Assembly (NCBI GenBank): GCA_945870175.1
Contig: CAMBRJ010000009.1
Location: 1 to 20,471, forward strand
Length of the DNA: 20,471 nt
Source of the DNA: Gemmatimonas phototrophica
GTDB taxonomy: Bacteria > Gemmatimonadota > Gemmatimonadetes > Gemmatimonadales > Gemmatimonadaceae
Direction of reading: 5' to 3'
Shown here: positions 1 to 7,761 of the stretch, piece after piece
Position numbering within the stretch: position 1 is the first letter of the stretch
How the letters are laid out: every line of letters starts with the position of its first letter
Program-made: the position numbers and the translations under genes
Notes under the pieces: generated by a model
The model's input: only the letters and a program-made list of their open reading frames with translations
Database searches by the model: none
Told to the model about the DNA's origin: nothing

Positions 1-2
1 TG

Positions 3-440
3 GGGCGCACGCCCGAGGAAGTCGGCGCCATGCTGGCGGGCATCCCGGCGGCCGATCGCGCGCGCACCGGCTACGGCCTCGATACCTGTCATCTCTTCGC
101 GTCGGGGTATCCGATCGCGACGTCGCGGGCCGACCTCACGCAAGTGCTCGACGCCTTCGAAGCGGCCACCGGCGAAGTGCCGGCGTTCTTTCATCTCAAT
201 GACAGCGAAGGCGCCCTCGGCTCGAATCGCGATCGACATGCGCTGATCGGTGAAGGGCTGATCGGGGCCGACGCGTTCAGTTGGTTGCTGCACGACCGCC
301 GCGCGATCGGGGTGCCGCTCATCCTCGAGACACCGCAGGAGCACGCCGAGATGGCCGACGACGATGACACTCCCGACCCGTGGGACGTGCGCTCGATCGC
401 ATTGCTGCGCACGCTCGCGACGGAGTCACCGCGCGGCTGA
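3..440 (+). CDS. nfo: Endonuclease IV (AP endonuclease), C-terminal part
   Basis: This is the 3' part of a gene that enters from the left edge; 145 residues remain, about half of the usual 280-300. Endonuclease IV cuts DNA 5' of abasic sites in base excision repair, using a three-zinc centre in a TIM barrel. The fragment shows the family's C-terminal metal-binding signatures in order: LDTCHLFASGY, HLNDSEG, NRDRH followed by IGEG, and PLILETP. These supply the expected Asp, His and Glu zinc ligands of this half. It ends in a TGA stop at 438-440. The closest alternative would be another xylose isomerase-like TIM barrel, but the HLND/RDRH/LETP combination is specific. The start and upstream context lie outside the window. 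Confidence 0.95.
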   Translation, partial: GRTPEEVGAMLAGIPAADRARTGYGLDTCHLFASGYPIATSRADLTQVLDAFEAATGEVPAFFHLNDSEGALGSNRDRHALIGEGLIGADAFSWLLHDRRAIGVPLILETPQEHAEMADDDDTPDPWDVRSIALLRTLATESPRG

Positions 441-783
441 CCGGCGTCGGCGGGCGATCCGCTGGCCGTTCGAACACGTGTCACCGCGGTGACCGGGCGC
501 CGCGCCGCGCCGTGTCGAGGGGAAAATCCTGCGCGCGCTCGTCGCGTTCCTCGAGCAACCGAATCGCGAAAATCGATTCTCCGAGGGGAACACATCGAAA
601 AAAATCCGCGAATTTCGGTACGAATTGCGCTTTTCAGAGGGAAAAACATGAAAAGCACTATTGCGCGATGTATTCGTGATTGTACTTTTGGCCGTCCGCT
701 GAGACGTAACCGCGTCTTCGCGTGATCTGTCGAGAGCTGTATCGCTCGACGCGACCCGACGGGTTCCCACCTCAGGAGACAAC
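441..783. promoter_or_regulatory. AT-richer intergenic region upstream of the SWIB gene
   Basis: No conserved gene is visible in these 343 bases. From about 541 to 700 the base composition is clearly more AT-rich than its surroundings. A purine-rich motif, GAGGG(G)AA with similar flanks, recurs near 518, 584 and 637. GAATCG at 561-566 and CGATTC at 574-579 form a perfect 6-bp inverted repeat. A weak sigma70-like pair is TTGCGC at 661 and TACTTT at 683 (16-base spacer). A possible 25-codon ORF runs from ATG 648 to TGA 725, preceded by AGAGGG at 636-641. The ribosome binding site of the next gene is AGGAGA at 774-779. The promoter assignment is inference. Confidence 0.4.
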
Positions 784-1209
<426 letters not shown>

Positions 1210-1235
1210 CTCCCGACGGTCTGCCGCGTATCTTG

Positions 1236-1266
1236 AAGGGGCGCGTCCTTGATGGGCGCGCCCCTT
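1236..1266 (+). terminator. Hairpin terminator after the SWIB gene
   Basis: AAGGGGCGCG (1236-1245) and CGCGCCCCTT (1257-1266) form a perfect 10-bp stem around an 11-base loop, 27 bases after the SWIB stop. Only three T residues follow, so an intrinsic terminator is likely but the U-tract is weak. Confidence 0.65.
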
Positions 1267-1304
1267 TGATCTAGTCCGTCCTCGACTTCCCAACCGCACC
1301 GCCC

Positions 1305-2117
1305 GTGGCCTCGAAAAGCAGCTCGTCGAATAGCAGCACCAATCGCAAGAGCGTGGCAAACCTCCGCGCCGGTAAATCGTCCGGCAGGCCATCCGGCGGC
1401 GGCAGTGGCTCCACCCTCTGGGAAAACGTCAAGGCGATTCTCGTCACCCTGGCCATCTTCCTCGCCATCCGGACGTTCCTGATCGAGGCCTACCGCATCC
1501 CCTCGGGCAGCATGATCCCCACGCTGCTCGTGGGCGATTGGCTGTTCGTGAACAAACTGGCCTACGGGCCGCACGTCCCGTTCACCGACATCAACCTGCC
1601 GGGATACGACGACCCGGAACGCGGCGACGTGGTGGTCTTCGTCTCGCCCAATCAGGTCGATCAGCCCGACGATCCGAATCCGATTCTCGTGAAGCGCCTC
1701 GTGGCCGTGGCCGGTGATACGGTCTGGATGCGCGGTGGCGTCTTTCATGTGAACGGCATGGCGCAGCGTCAGGGCTTCCCGGCATCGGAAAATCCGAAGG
1801 GCGACGGCGGCTTTTCGCACCCGCTCTTCAGCTGGCAGAAGCAGTTCGAAGTCCGGGGCACCCGCGCCGGCGATCCGCCCGCGCAGCCCACGCTCGACGA
1901 CTGGGGCCCGCTCGTCGTGCCCGCGAACTTCCTCTTCATGCTCGGCGACAATCGGTACGACTCCAAAGACGGCCGGTATTGGGGCTTCGTGCCGCGCGAG
2001 AACGTGCGGGGACGCCCGGTGTTCGTCTACTACTCCTACAACGCCGACGAAAGCGTCCGCCCGCTGCCGTTCATTACGGATATCCGGTGGGGACGTATCG
2101 GAACGATCCTCAAGTAA
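1305..2117 (+). CDS. lepB: Signal peptidase I
   Basis: This 270-residue type I signal peptidase removes signal peptides from exported proteins at the outer face of the cytoplasmic membrane. Residues 1-40 are a Ser/Gly/Lys-rich cytoplasmic segment and one membrane helix spans about 43-60. IPSGSM gives the catalytic Ser69 and LVKRLVAVAGD gives the general base Lys130. LGDNRYDSKDGRYWGFV (213-229) is the conserved box E. The insert between Lys130 and box E is moderate in length. The start is a GTG with no strong Shine-Dalgarno sequence; no better start is visible before the membrane helix. The TAA stop shares a base with the next ATG (TAATG), so the esterase is probably co-translated. Confidence 0.95.
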   Translation: MASKSSSSNSSTNRKSVANLRAGKSSGRPSGGGSGSTLWENVKAILVTLAIFLAIRTFLIEAYRIPSGSMIPTLLVGDWLFVNKLAYGPHVPFTDINLPGYDDPERGDVVVFVSPNQVDQPDDPNPILVKRLVAVAGDTVWMRGGVFHVNGMAQRQGFPASENPKGDGGFSHPLFSWQKQFEVRGTRAGDPPAQPTLDDWGPLVVPANFLFMLGDNRYDSKDGRYWGFVPRENVRGRPVFVYYSYNADESVRPLPFITDIRWGRIGTILK

Positions 2118-3115
2118 TGCGCGCCGTGCGGCTGCTCGCGCTTGGCCTGTCCCTCGGCGGCGCGGCCGTGTCGTCGGCGCAGACCCGCGCCGTCACCGGG
2201 ACGGTGCGCACGGACACCCTCTGGTCGCCGTCGCTGGGCGCCTACAAGGCGCTCGTCGTGTACCTGCCGCCATCGTACCGAACGGCGGATCGCACCCGAT
2301 TTCCGCTGCTGGTGTATCTGCACGGTCGCTCGGGCAACGAACGCAACTGGGTCGACGCCGGCGCGCTGCATCGCACCATGGACTCGCTGGCGCGCTCGGG
2401 CGCTCCCGAGGCGATCATCGCCATGCCCGACGGTGATGACGGGTGGTATGCCACCTGGAATCAACTGGGCGACGTCAACGCCTGTCGCGCCGACACCACG
2501 CGCCGCGAACCCGCGGCGACCTACTGCGTACCGTGGACGCGCTACGATGACTACATCGCGCGCGACATCGTGTCGCACATGGACGCCCGCTATCGCACGA
2601 AGGCCAACCGCGAGAGCCGCGGGATCGCCGGCCTCAGCATGGGTGGCTTCGGCGCGATCACCGTGGCCTTGCAGTATCCCGACGTCTTCGCGGCCGCGGC
2701 GAGTCACTCGGGCGTCGTGTCACCGCGTTATCTCGGCCCCACGCCGTTTGCGCCACCCCCACGCTATGCCAACACGACGGCCGAGTTGCAGGCAGCCGCG
2801 GGGAATCTGTGGTCGGAGCTGCGCTGGGTCATGGGTAAGGACACGATCGGCTGGAACGCGCGTGATCCGGGACAGCTGGCGCAGCGGCTCCAGCTACGCG
2901 CCGCACTCGGTGGGCCGCCCCTCCCGCAGCTGATGTTCGACGTGGGTGTCGCCGACGCGTACGTCGACCAGAATCGCGACGTCCACGCCACGCTCACCCG
3001 TTTGGGTGTGCCGCATCGCTATGCCGAGTGGCCCGGCGCGCACAGCTGGAGCTATTGGCAGGCGCACGCCGCCGAAAGCCTGCAGTTCCTGCTGGGAAAC
3101 GTCGCGGGCCGCTAG
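2117..3115 (+). CDS. Secreted esterase, alpha/beta-hydrolase of the putative esterase (EstD/Fes-like) family
   Basis: The 332-residue product begins with a signal peptide ending near VSSA/Q (residue 21), so it acts in the periplasm or outside. It has the oxyanion-side YLHGRSGNERNW, the nucleophile elbow GLSMGG (Ser174), a candidate acid Asp280 in VGVADAYVD, and the catalytic His309 in PGAHSW. This order matches the esterase family containing feruloyl/acetyl xylan esterases, S-formylglutathione hydrolase-like proteins and antigen 85. The substrate cannot be read from the sequence. The MPDGDDGWYATW segment and a Cys pair (DVNAC and ATYC) lie near the expected active-site rim. ATG 2117 is chosen over an upstream in-frame start at 1979 because it gives the signal peptide and the TAATG coupling to lepB. 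Confidence 0.88.
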   Translation: MRAVRLLALGLSLGGAAVSSAQTRAVTGTVRTDTLWSPSLGAYKALVVYLPPSYRTADRTRFPLLVYLHGRSGNERNWVDAGALHRTMDSLARSGAPEAIIAMPDGDDGWYATWNQLGDVNACRADTTRREPAATYCVPWTRYDDYIARDIVSHMDARYRTKANRESRGIAGLSMGGFGAITVALQYPDVFAAAASHSGVVSPRYLGPTPFAPPPRYANTTAELQAAAGNLWSELRWVMGKDTIGWNARDPGQLAQRLQLRAALGGPPLPQLMFDVGVADAYVDQNRDVHATLTRLGVPHRYAEWPGAHSWSYWQAHAAESLQFLLGNVAGR

Positions 3116-3166
3116 CCGCACGCGAGAAAGGCTGGCGCCCGCCCCAACGGGACGTAGCTTGCCAGC

Positions 3167-3661
3167 ATGAGTCGGTTCTTTCCGAAAGACGTGATCCAGT
3201 GGGGCGAAGAGCGCCTGCATCCGCTGCGCGCGTTTGCCATCCGCACGGTGGAGCCGGCGGGCATCACCGGCGTCGTGCTCCGGTTGTGGCGCGCCGCGCT
3301 GCTGGCCAGCACGAATTGGATGCTCTTCGTCGGCGGTCTCGTGGGCGGCGTCCTGTTCCTCTGCGGCATGCTCACCTGGCACCTTGGTAACTTCCCCGTG
3401 AAGCGGTGGCCGCCTCGCGTGGCACTCTTCCTGGTCATCGAAGTGTTCGCCGAGATGGGCACCAGCTCGCTGCTCATCGCTGTCTCGCGCGAACGCGTGG
3501 GATCGCGCGTGGCGATCTGGGCCGATTGGTGGCCGATGGCTGGTCAAACGTTTGTCGAGCGTACCATCGTGCTCGTCGTCTTCGCGCTCGTGTTGGGAGG
3601 CACCGTGCAACTGGTCCGCCGCGCCATGGAACGGCGCGAAGTACCCGCGCGCGGTGCCTAG
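3167..3661 (+). CDS. Uncharacterised small integral membrane protein
   Basis: No family is recognised in this 164-residue protein. The N-terminal 45 residues are amphipathic and charged (FFPKDVIQWGEERLHPLRAF). Hydrophobic segments at about 47-70, 85-106 and 133-152 predict three membrane helices, followed by a basic tail (RRAMERREVPARGA). The middle segment carries acidic residues (IEVFAEM). Codon use matches its neighbours, which supports a real gene. It lies 51 bases after the esterase and just before the GT87-like gene. The ATG at 3167 lacks a good Shine-Dalgarno sequence; TAGCTT at 3154-3159 sits seven bases upstream and could be a -10 element for a nearly leaderless mRNA, which is speculation. 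Confidence 0.7.
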   Translation: MSRFFPKDVIQWGEERLHPLRAFAIRTVEPAGITGVVLRLWRAALLASTNWMLFVGGLVGGVLFLCGMLTWHLGNFPVKRWPPRVALFLVIEVFAEMGTSSLLIAVSRERVGSRVAIWADWWPMAGQTFVERTIVLVVFALVLGGTVQLVRRAMERREVPARGA

Positions 3662-3707
3662 CGATGTCGGCGCTGATGCGCTGAGGTTGCCGTCGCACCG
3701 ATCCAGG

Positions 3708-4673
3708 GTGACGGTGGCCGTGCTGCTGGGGATCGCGGCCGGTCTGTTCGCCGCATGGAATGTGCTCGGGGACAGTTCCGACTTCAGATTCTGGTGGCAG
3801 GCCAGTCGCCTCTGGATGGATGGCGTCGATCCGTATCTCGTCGCGCTCTCCTCGGCGCAATGGCCGCTATCCGATCCGCTTTTCTATCCCGGTCCTGCTG
3901 TGCTGCTGTCGGTGCCACTGGGGTGGCTTCCCTTGCCAGTCGCGGTGGCCGTGTTCATCGGGTCCACGTCGTGCGCCTTGGCGTGGGTGCTCAGTGCAAG
4001 CGGCTGGTGGCGTCTCTGGTTTTTCGCCAGCCCAGCGTTCATCATGGCGGTGGAAATCGGCCAATGGTCACCGGCGATCTGTCTCGCGGCCGCGGTTCCG
4101 GCGTTGGGGTGGATGGCCGCGGCCAAACCCAATCTCGGTGCGGCGGCGCTGCTCTGGAGGCCCTCGCCGCTGGCGATCGGGCTGGCGATCGCGGTGGCGC
4201 TGCTGTCTGTTCTCCTGATGCCGCAGTGGCCCGGCGAGTGGATGGCGAATCTGGCCAAGCTCGAGAAGCATCCCGCTCCGCTCTTTACGCCAGCCGGGTG
4301 CTGGCTGCTCGTCGCGCTCGTACGCTGGCGGCATGCCGACGCCAGACTGTTGCTGGCGATGGCGGCGGTTCCGCAGCTGCTATTCTTCGCCGATCAATTG
4401 CCGCTGTATCTGCTGGCCCGTTCCCGTCGTGAGGCCTCGTTTCAGGTGACCGCCGGCCTGGTCGCGTACGTGATCTGGTTCGCGCTGTTGCGCGACGCGG
4501 ATCTGTACGTACTCGAGGCCGCACCGTATGTCCTCGTCGGCGTCTACGGGCCGGCGTTGTTGCTCGTGCTCTCCCGCCGCAACGAAGGTGATCTCCCGCC
4601 TTGGCTCGAGCGCGTGGCGGCTCGCTTTCCCGCCGTTCTTCGTGGCCGTCCGTCGATTGCTGGCTCACTCTGA
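3708..4673 (+). CDS. GT87-like (DUF2029) polytopic membrane glycosyltransferase
   Basis: About 321 residues with roughly eight or more hydrophobic segments. The first extracytoplasmic loop has an Asp early (DFRFWWQASRLW, Asp25), followed by DPY (41-43) and a YPGP turn. GQWSP (117-121) and KPN (139-141) lie further on. This order is typical of GT-C fold polyprenyl-phosphate-sugar dependent transferases of family GT87. The donor would be a polyprenol-phosphate sugar and the acceptor is unknown. The start is uncertain: the frame is open back to 3552, but that overlaps the previous gene and gives low-complexity sequence. GTG 3708 or GTG 3714 precede the first helix; AGGG at 3705 could serve the latter. 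The C-terminus is short and basic. Confidence 0.72.
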   Translation: MTVAVLLGIAAGLFAAWNVLGDSSDFRFWWQASRLWMDGVDPYLVALSSAQWPLSDPLFYPGPAVLLSVPLGWLPLPVAVAVFIGSTSCALAWVLSASGWWRLWFFASPAFIMAVEIGQWSPAICLAAAVPALGWMAAAKPNLGAAALLWRPSPLAIGLAIAVALLSVLLMPQWPGEWMANLAKLEKHPAPLFTPAGCWLLVALVRWRHADARLLLAMAAVPQLLFFADQLPLYLLARSRREASFQVTAGLVAYVIWFALLRDADLYVLEAAPYVLVGVYGPALLLVLSRRNEGDLPPWLERVAARFPAVLRGRPSIAGSL

Positions 4674-4683
4674 GCCTCGCTGA

Positions 4684-4708
4684 CTCTCTCTCTCTCTCAC
4701 TCTCTCTC
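4684..4708 (+). repeat. CT dinucleotide microsatellite in front of the M24 peptidase
   Basis: A CT run at 4684-4698 is interrupted by one A (4699) and continues at 4700-4708. It occupies the place where a Shine-Dalgarno sequence is expected, ending 4 bases before ATG 4713. The mRNA there is all pyrimidine. Tracts of this type can change length by slipped-strand mispairing. Confidence 0.85.
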
Positions 4709-4712
4709 CTTG

Positions 4713-6140
4713 ATGGCCGCCTGCATGCTTCGATATGCCCTTCTCCTTGCGCTCCCCACGGCGTCGGCGCTGGCCCAGCCCGTCGTCACGCCGGCCACGC
4801 CCGGCGCGCGCCACTCCGGATCGCCGGCCGCCGATACCCTGCGCCCCTTCGGCACGCTGCGCGATCAGGCCTTCAAGCAGCAGCAGTGGTTCGAGCTGCG
4901 CATGGAGCGCACGCTGCCCGCGCTCATGCGCCGCGAAGGCATCGACATGTGGGTGGTGCCGATGCGCGAGTACAACGAAGACCCCGTGTTCACCGCGATC
5001 ACGTCGCCCACCACCTTCGCCGCGCGTCGCCGCACGATCTACGTCTTCTTCGATCGCGGGGCGGCTGGCGTGGAGCGCGTCGCGTTGGGCGGCACGTCGC
5101 AGGGCAACGTGTTCAAGGCCGTGCGCAGCATGAAGCCCGTGCCGGCGCCCGCCGCCGGCAGTCGCTCGAACGATCGGCAGGCCGAGCTCTGGGGCGACGA
5201 GCAGTGGAATATCCTCAAGCAGGTCATCGAAGAGCGGAAGCCGAAGAGGATCGCCGTGAACACGTCGCGCACCTTCGCCTTCGCCGACGGACTCGCCAGC
5301 GGTGAGCGCGATGGCATGCTGCAGGCGCTCGGACCGGAGTGGGCCGCCAAGGTCGTACCGGCCGAAGCACTCGCCGTGGACCTCATTGCGGCCCGTCAGC
5401 CCGAGGAAGAGGCGATGTTCCGCGAACTCAATCGCGTGGCGTGGGAGATCATTCAGGAAGCGTTCTCCAGCAAGGTGATCACCCCTGGTGTCACCAAGGC
5501 CGACGACGTGCTCTGGTGGATGCGTCAACGCGTGAACGATCTCGGATTGTCCACCTGGTTCCAGCCCAGCGTCGAAATCCAGCGGCAGTTCGGCAGCCCC
5601 GAGTTGGTGGGCGTGAATCCCACGATTCTCAAGGGCGACTTGCTGCACTGCGACTTCGGCATCACCGCCCTCGGCCTCAACACCGACACGCAGCACAACG
5701 GCTACGTGCTGCGCGACGGCGAGACCGACGTCCCGGCCGGCATCAAGCGCGCGTTGCAGGCCTCGAACCGCCTGCAGGACATCACCATCAGCGAGCTCAA
5801 GCCCGGACGCACCGGCAACGAAGTGCTGGCGGCGTCGCTCAAGCGCATGCGCGACGAGAAGATCGACGGTACGTTGTATTCGCACCCGATCGGGCTGCAC
5901 GGGCATGGCGCCGGCGCGCTGATCGGCCTCTGGGACTATCAGGACGGCGTGCCGGGGCGTGGAGACCACAAGGTGATCCCCGGCATGTGGTACTCGATCG
6001 AACTGCAGGCCACCACGCCGGTGCCGGAGTGGAACAACCAGCAGGTGCGTTCGGCGCAGGAGGAAGACGTGATCATCGATGCCAGCGGCAAGGTACGGTG
6101 GGCGTTCGGGCGCCAGTCAACGTTCCACGTGGTCCGCTAA
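4713..6140 (+). CDS. Secreted M24-family metallopeptidase (Xaa-Pro aminopeptidase-like)
   Basis: The 475-residue product starts with a signal peptide (LRYALLLALPTASALA/QPV), so it works outside the cytoplasm. A creatinase-like N-terminal domain (about 55-230) precedes the pita-bread domain. Aligned to aminopeptidase P, all five metal ligands are present: Asp314 (LLHCDFG), Asp325 (NTDTQHNG), His391 (YSHPIGLHGHG), Glu430 (YSIELQ) and Glu450 (SAQEEDVII). It should therefore be an active two-metal enzyme cleaving N-terminal residues before proline or a related bond; the exact substrate is unknown. Possible starts are TTG 4710, ATG 4713 and ATG 4725. None has a Shine-Dalgarno sequence, because the leader is a CT tract. 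It is probably a separate transcription unit or the end of the upstream run. Confidence 0.9.
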   Translation: MAACMLRYALLLALPTASALAQPVVTPATPGARHSGSPAADTLRPFGTLRDQAFKQQQWFELRMERTLPALMRREGIDMWVVPMREYNEDPVFTAITSPTTFAARRRTIYVFFDRGAAGVERVALGGTSQGNVFKAVRSMKPVPAPAAGSRSNDRQAELWGDEQWNILKQVIEERKPKRIAVNTSRTFAFADGLASGERDGMLQALGPEWAAKVVPAEALAVDLIAARQPEEEAMFRELNRVAWEIIQEAFSSKVITPGVTKADDVLWWMRQRVNDLGLSTWFQPSVEIQRQFGSPELVGVNPTILKGDLLHCDFGITALGLNTDTQHNGYVLRDGETDVPAGIKRALQASNRLQDITISELKPGRTGNEVLAASLKRMRDEKIDGTLYSHPIGLHGHGAGALIGLWDYQDGVPGRGDHKVIPGMWYSIELQATTPVPEWNNQQVRSAQEEDVIIDASGKVRWAFGRQSTFHVVR

Positions 6141-6180
6141 GACGCGCTGGCGCGCGCGCGACTGACACTTTCCTGCGCGG

Positions 6181-6209
6181 TTGCCGTACGGATGTTTACT
6201 TCCTAATGT
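6181..6209 (+). promoter_or_regulatory. Candidate promoter of the SPFH-polyamine operon
   Basis: TTGCCG (6181-6186) and TAATGT (6204-6209) are separated by 17 bases in the 155-base gap before the SPFH gene. The -35 matches the sigma70 consensus at four positions and the -10 at three. It is the only good-looking pair here, but promoter consensus in this group is not known to me. Confidence 0.3.
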
Positions 6210-6210
6210 C

Positions 6211-6244
6211 AACGCGTCCCGGTCTCTCGCGAACGGGGCGCGTT
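6211..6244 (+). promoter_or_regulatory. Hairpin between the M24 gene and the SPFH operon
   Basis: AACGCGTCCCG (6211-6221) pairs with CGGGGCGCGTT (6234-6244) as an 11-bp stem with one G-U wobble and a 12-base loop. No T-tract follows. It could terminate transcription from the M24 gene or be a leader hairpin of the next operon if transcription starts near 6215. Confidence 0.45.
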
Positions 6245-6295
6245 CGCATGTCGGCGTCGTGATACTCACCCTCCTCGGTTATCGGAGCGGCTTCC

Positions 6296-7324
6296 ATGGC
6301 TTTGGGCGATTTTCTCCGCAAGCAGTTCATCGACGTCATTCAGTGGACCGAATCCGGTCCCGGCGTCCTCATGTATCGCTTCCCCATGCAGGACATGGAG
6401 ATCCAGAGCGGCGGCCAGCTGACCGTTCGGGAATCGCAGCTCGCGCTCTTCGTGAACGAAGGCCGCGCCGCCGACATGTTCACGCCGGGGCTGCACACGC
6501 TCGTCACGGCCAATCTGCCGTTACTCACGAATCTGCAGAACTGGGACAAAGCCTTCCAGTCGCCGTTCAAGAGCGACGTGTATTTCTTCTCCACGCGCGT
6601 CCAGACCGGACAGCGGTGGGGCACGCAGCAGCCGATCACGATCCGCGACAAGGAATTCGGCGCCGTGCGCTTGCGGGCCTTCGGCATGTACGCCTTCCGC
6701 GTCTCCGATCCGGCGGTGTTCCAGGCCAAGGTCGGCGCCACCGACGCCGTGTATACGGTGGCCCAGCTCGACCCGGCGCTGCGGAACGCGATCATGACCG
6801 GCTTCACCGCCGCCTTCGCGAACGCGCAGGTGCCGTTCCTCGACATGGCGGCGAATCAGGCGGAGCTGGCCAAGCAGATCGCCGCGGCGGTGCAGCCGTC
6901 GTTCGCCGAACTCGGGCTCACGCTCGATTCGTTCACCGTCGAGAACCTGTCGCTCCCCGACGAACTGCAGAAGCGTCTCGACGAGCGCATCTCGATGAAC
7001 ATCATCGGCGACATGCGCACGTACACGCAGTTCCAGGCCGCGCAGTCGATTCCGATTGCGGCCGGCAACCAAGGTGGCATGGCGGGACTGGCCGCCGGCA
7101 TCGGTGCTGGTGTCGGACTCGGTGGCATCGTGAGCGATGCGATGCGCGGGGCGACCGGAAACCCGGCGCCGGCCGCACCCAACGCGGTGATTGGTGCGAG
7201 CGCGGCAGCGGGTGCTGCCGCCGGAGACGCGCCCGCCGGTGAGTCGAAGTTCTGCATCAACTGCGGCGCCAAGCTCCCGGCCGCGGCCAAATTCTGTTCA
7301 TCCTGCGGCGCGCCGCAGGGCTGA
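6296..7324 (+). CDS. SPFH/band-7 family protein (YdjI/virion core-like) with C-terminal zinc ribbon
   Basis: The 342-residue protein has no signal peptide or clear membrane helix. About residues 20-250 resemble the SPFH proteins related to B. subtilis YdjI (often labelled virion core protein), with the IQWTESGPGVLMYRFP start, the LRAFGMYAFRVSDP strand pair and a helical NQAELAKQIAAAVQ region. A Gly/Ala-rich linker (about 258-312) leads to a treble Cys knuckle: Cys320, Cys323, Cys334 and Cys337 in a CxNCGAK...FCSSCG zinc ribbon. From the family, it probably assembles on the inner membrane as a scaffold; YdjI works with a PspA homologue, which is not in this window. GGAG at 6284 precedes ATG 6296. 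It is the first gene of an eight-gene run ending at 13263. Confidence 0.9.
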   Translation: MALGDFLRKQFIDVIQWTESGPGVLMYRFPMQDMEIQSGGQLTVRESQLALFVNEGRAADMFTPGLHTLVTANLPLLTNLQNWDKAFQSPFKSDVYFFSTRVQTGQRWGTQQPITIRDKEFGAVRLRAFGMYAFRVSDPAVFQAKVGATDAVYTVAQLDPALRNAIMTGFTAAFANAQVPFLDMAANQAELAKQIAAAVQPSFAELGLTLDSFTVENLSLPDELQKRLDERISMNIIGDMRTYTQFQAAQSIPIAAGNQGGMAGLAAGIGAGVGLGGIVSDAMRGATGNPAPAAPNAVIGASAAAGAAAGDAPAGESKFCINCGAKLPAAAKFCSSCGAPQG

Positions 7325-7353
7325 CGCGGCACACGCACATCACCACCAACACC

Positions 7354-7761
7354 GTGCTGTCTTCCGCGCGCACAACCGGCAGTGAATGGGTCGTCGAGGC
7401 GTACGGGTGTGATCCCGTGCGCCTCGCCGATCTCGCGTCGCTGCGCGCGCTCTTCGCGGCGATCGTGCACGATCTCGCATTGCATCCGGTGGGCGACGCC
7501 GTCTGGCATCAGTTTCCCACACCCGGGGGCATCACCGGCCTGCTGATGCTGGCCGAGTCGCACCTCACGGTGCATACGTTCCCTGAACACGGCTCGGCGT
7601 GTCTGAATCTGTTCTGCTGCACGCCGCGCACCCCGTGGCCGTGGGATGCTCGGCTGCCGCTGCTGCTTGGCGCGCAGGAGGTACGTGTGCGTGAGCTCAG
7701 GCGCGAGTACGCGTCTGAGTACGCGCGTGCGGCTTCTCGTGACGACGCGGGTGTGCGGTGA
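7354..7761 (+). CDS. speD: S-adenosylmethionine decarboxylase proenzyme (SpeD type)
   Basis: This 135-residue pyruvoyl enzyme makes decarboxylated AdoMet, the aminopropyl donor for polyamine synthesis. The self-cleavage site is LAESHLTVHTFPEHG: cleavage between Glu68 and Ser69 would convert Ser69 to pyruvoyl. His74 and Cys89 lie 5 and 20 residues after the serine, the same spacing as the processing His and catalytic Cys of the short class 1B enzymes (T. maritima type). Cys88 next to Cys89 is unusual. The short C-terminal tail is Arg-rich. The only reasonable start is GTG 7354, 29 bases after the SPFH gene, without a Shine-Dalgarno sequence. The TGA stop overlaps the next GTG (GTGA), implying translational coupling. 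The last operon enzyme but one is the matching aminopropyltransferase. Confidence 0.92.
   Translation: MLSSARTTGSEWVVEAYGCDPVRLADLASLRALFAAIVHDLALHPVGDAVWHQFPTPGGITGLLMLAESHLTVHTFPEHGSACLNLFCCTPRTPWPWDARLPLLLGAQEVRVRELRREYASEYARAASRDDAGVR

Noticed and set aside
1979..2116. Upstream in-frame extension of the esterase
   Set aside because: It overlaps lepB, encodes Arg/Pro-rich sequence and would hide the signal peptide starting at 2117.
4665..5969. Minus-strand open frame of 434 codons antisense to the M24 peptidase
   Set aside because: A shadow of GC-biased codons; its His/Gly/Arg-rich translation has no motif, and all five metal ligands are on the plus strand.
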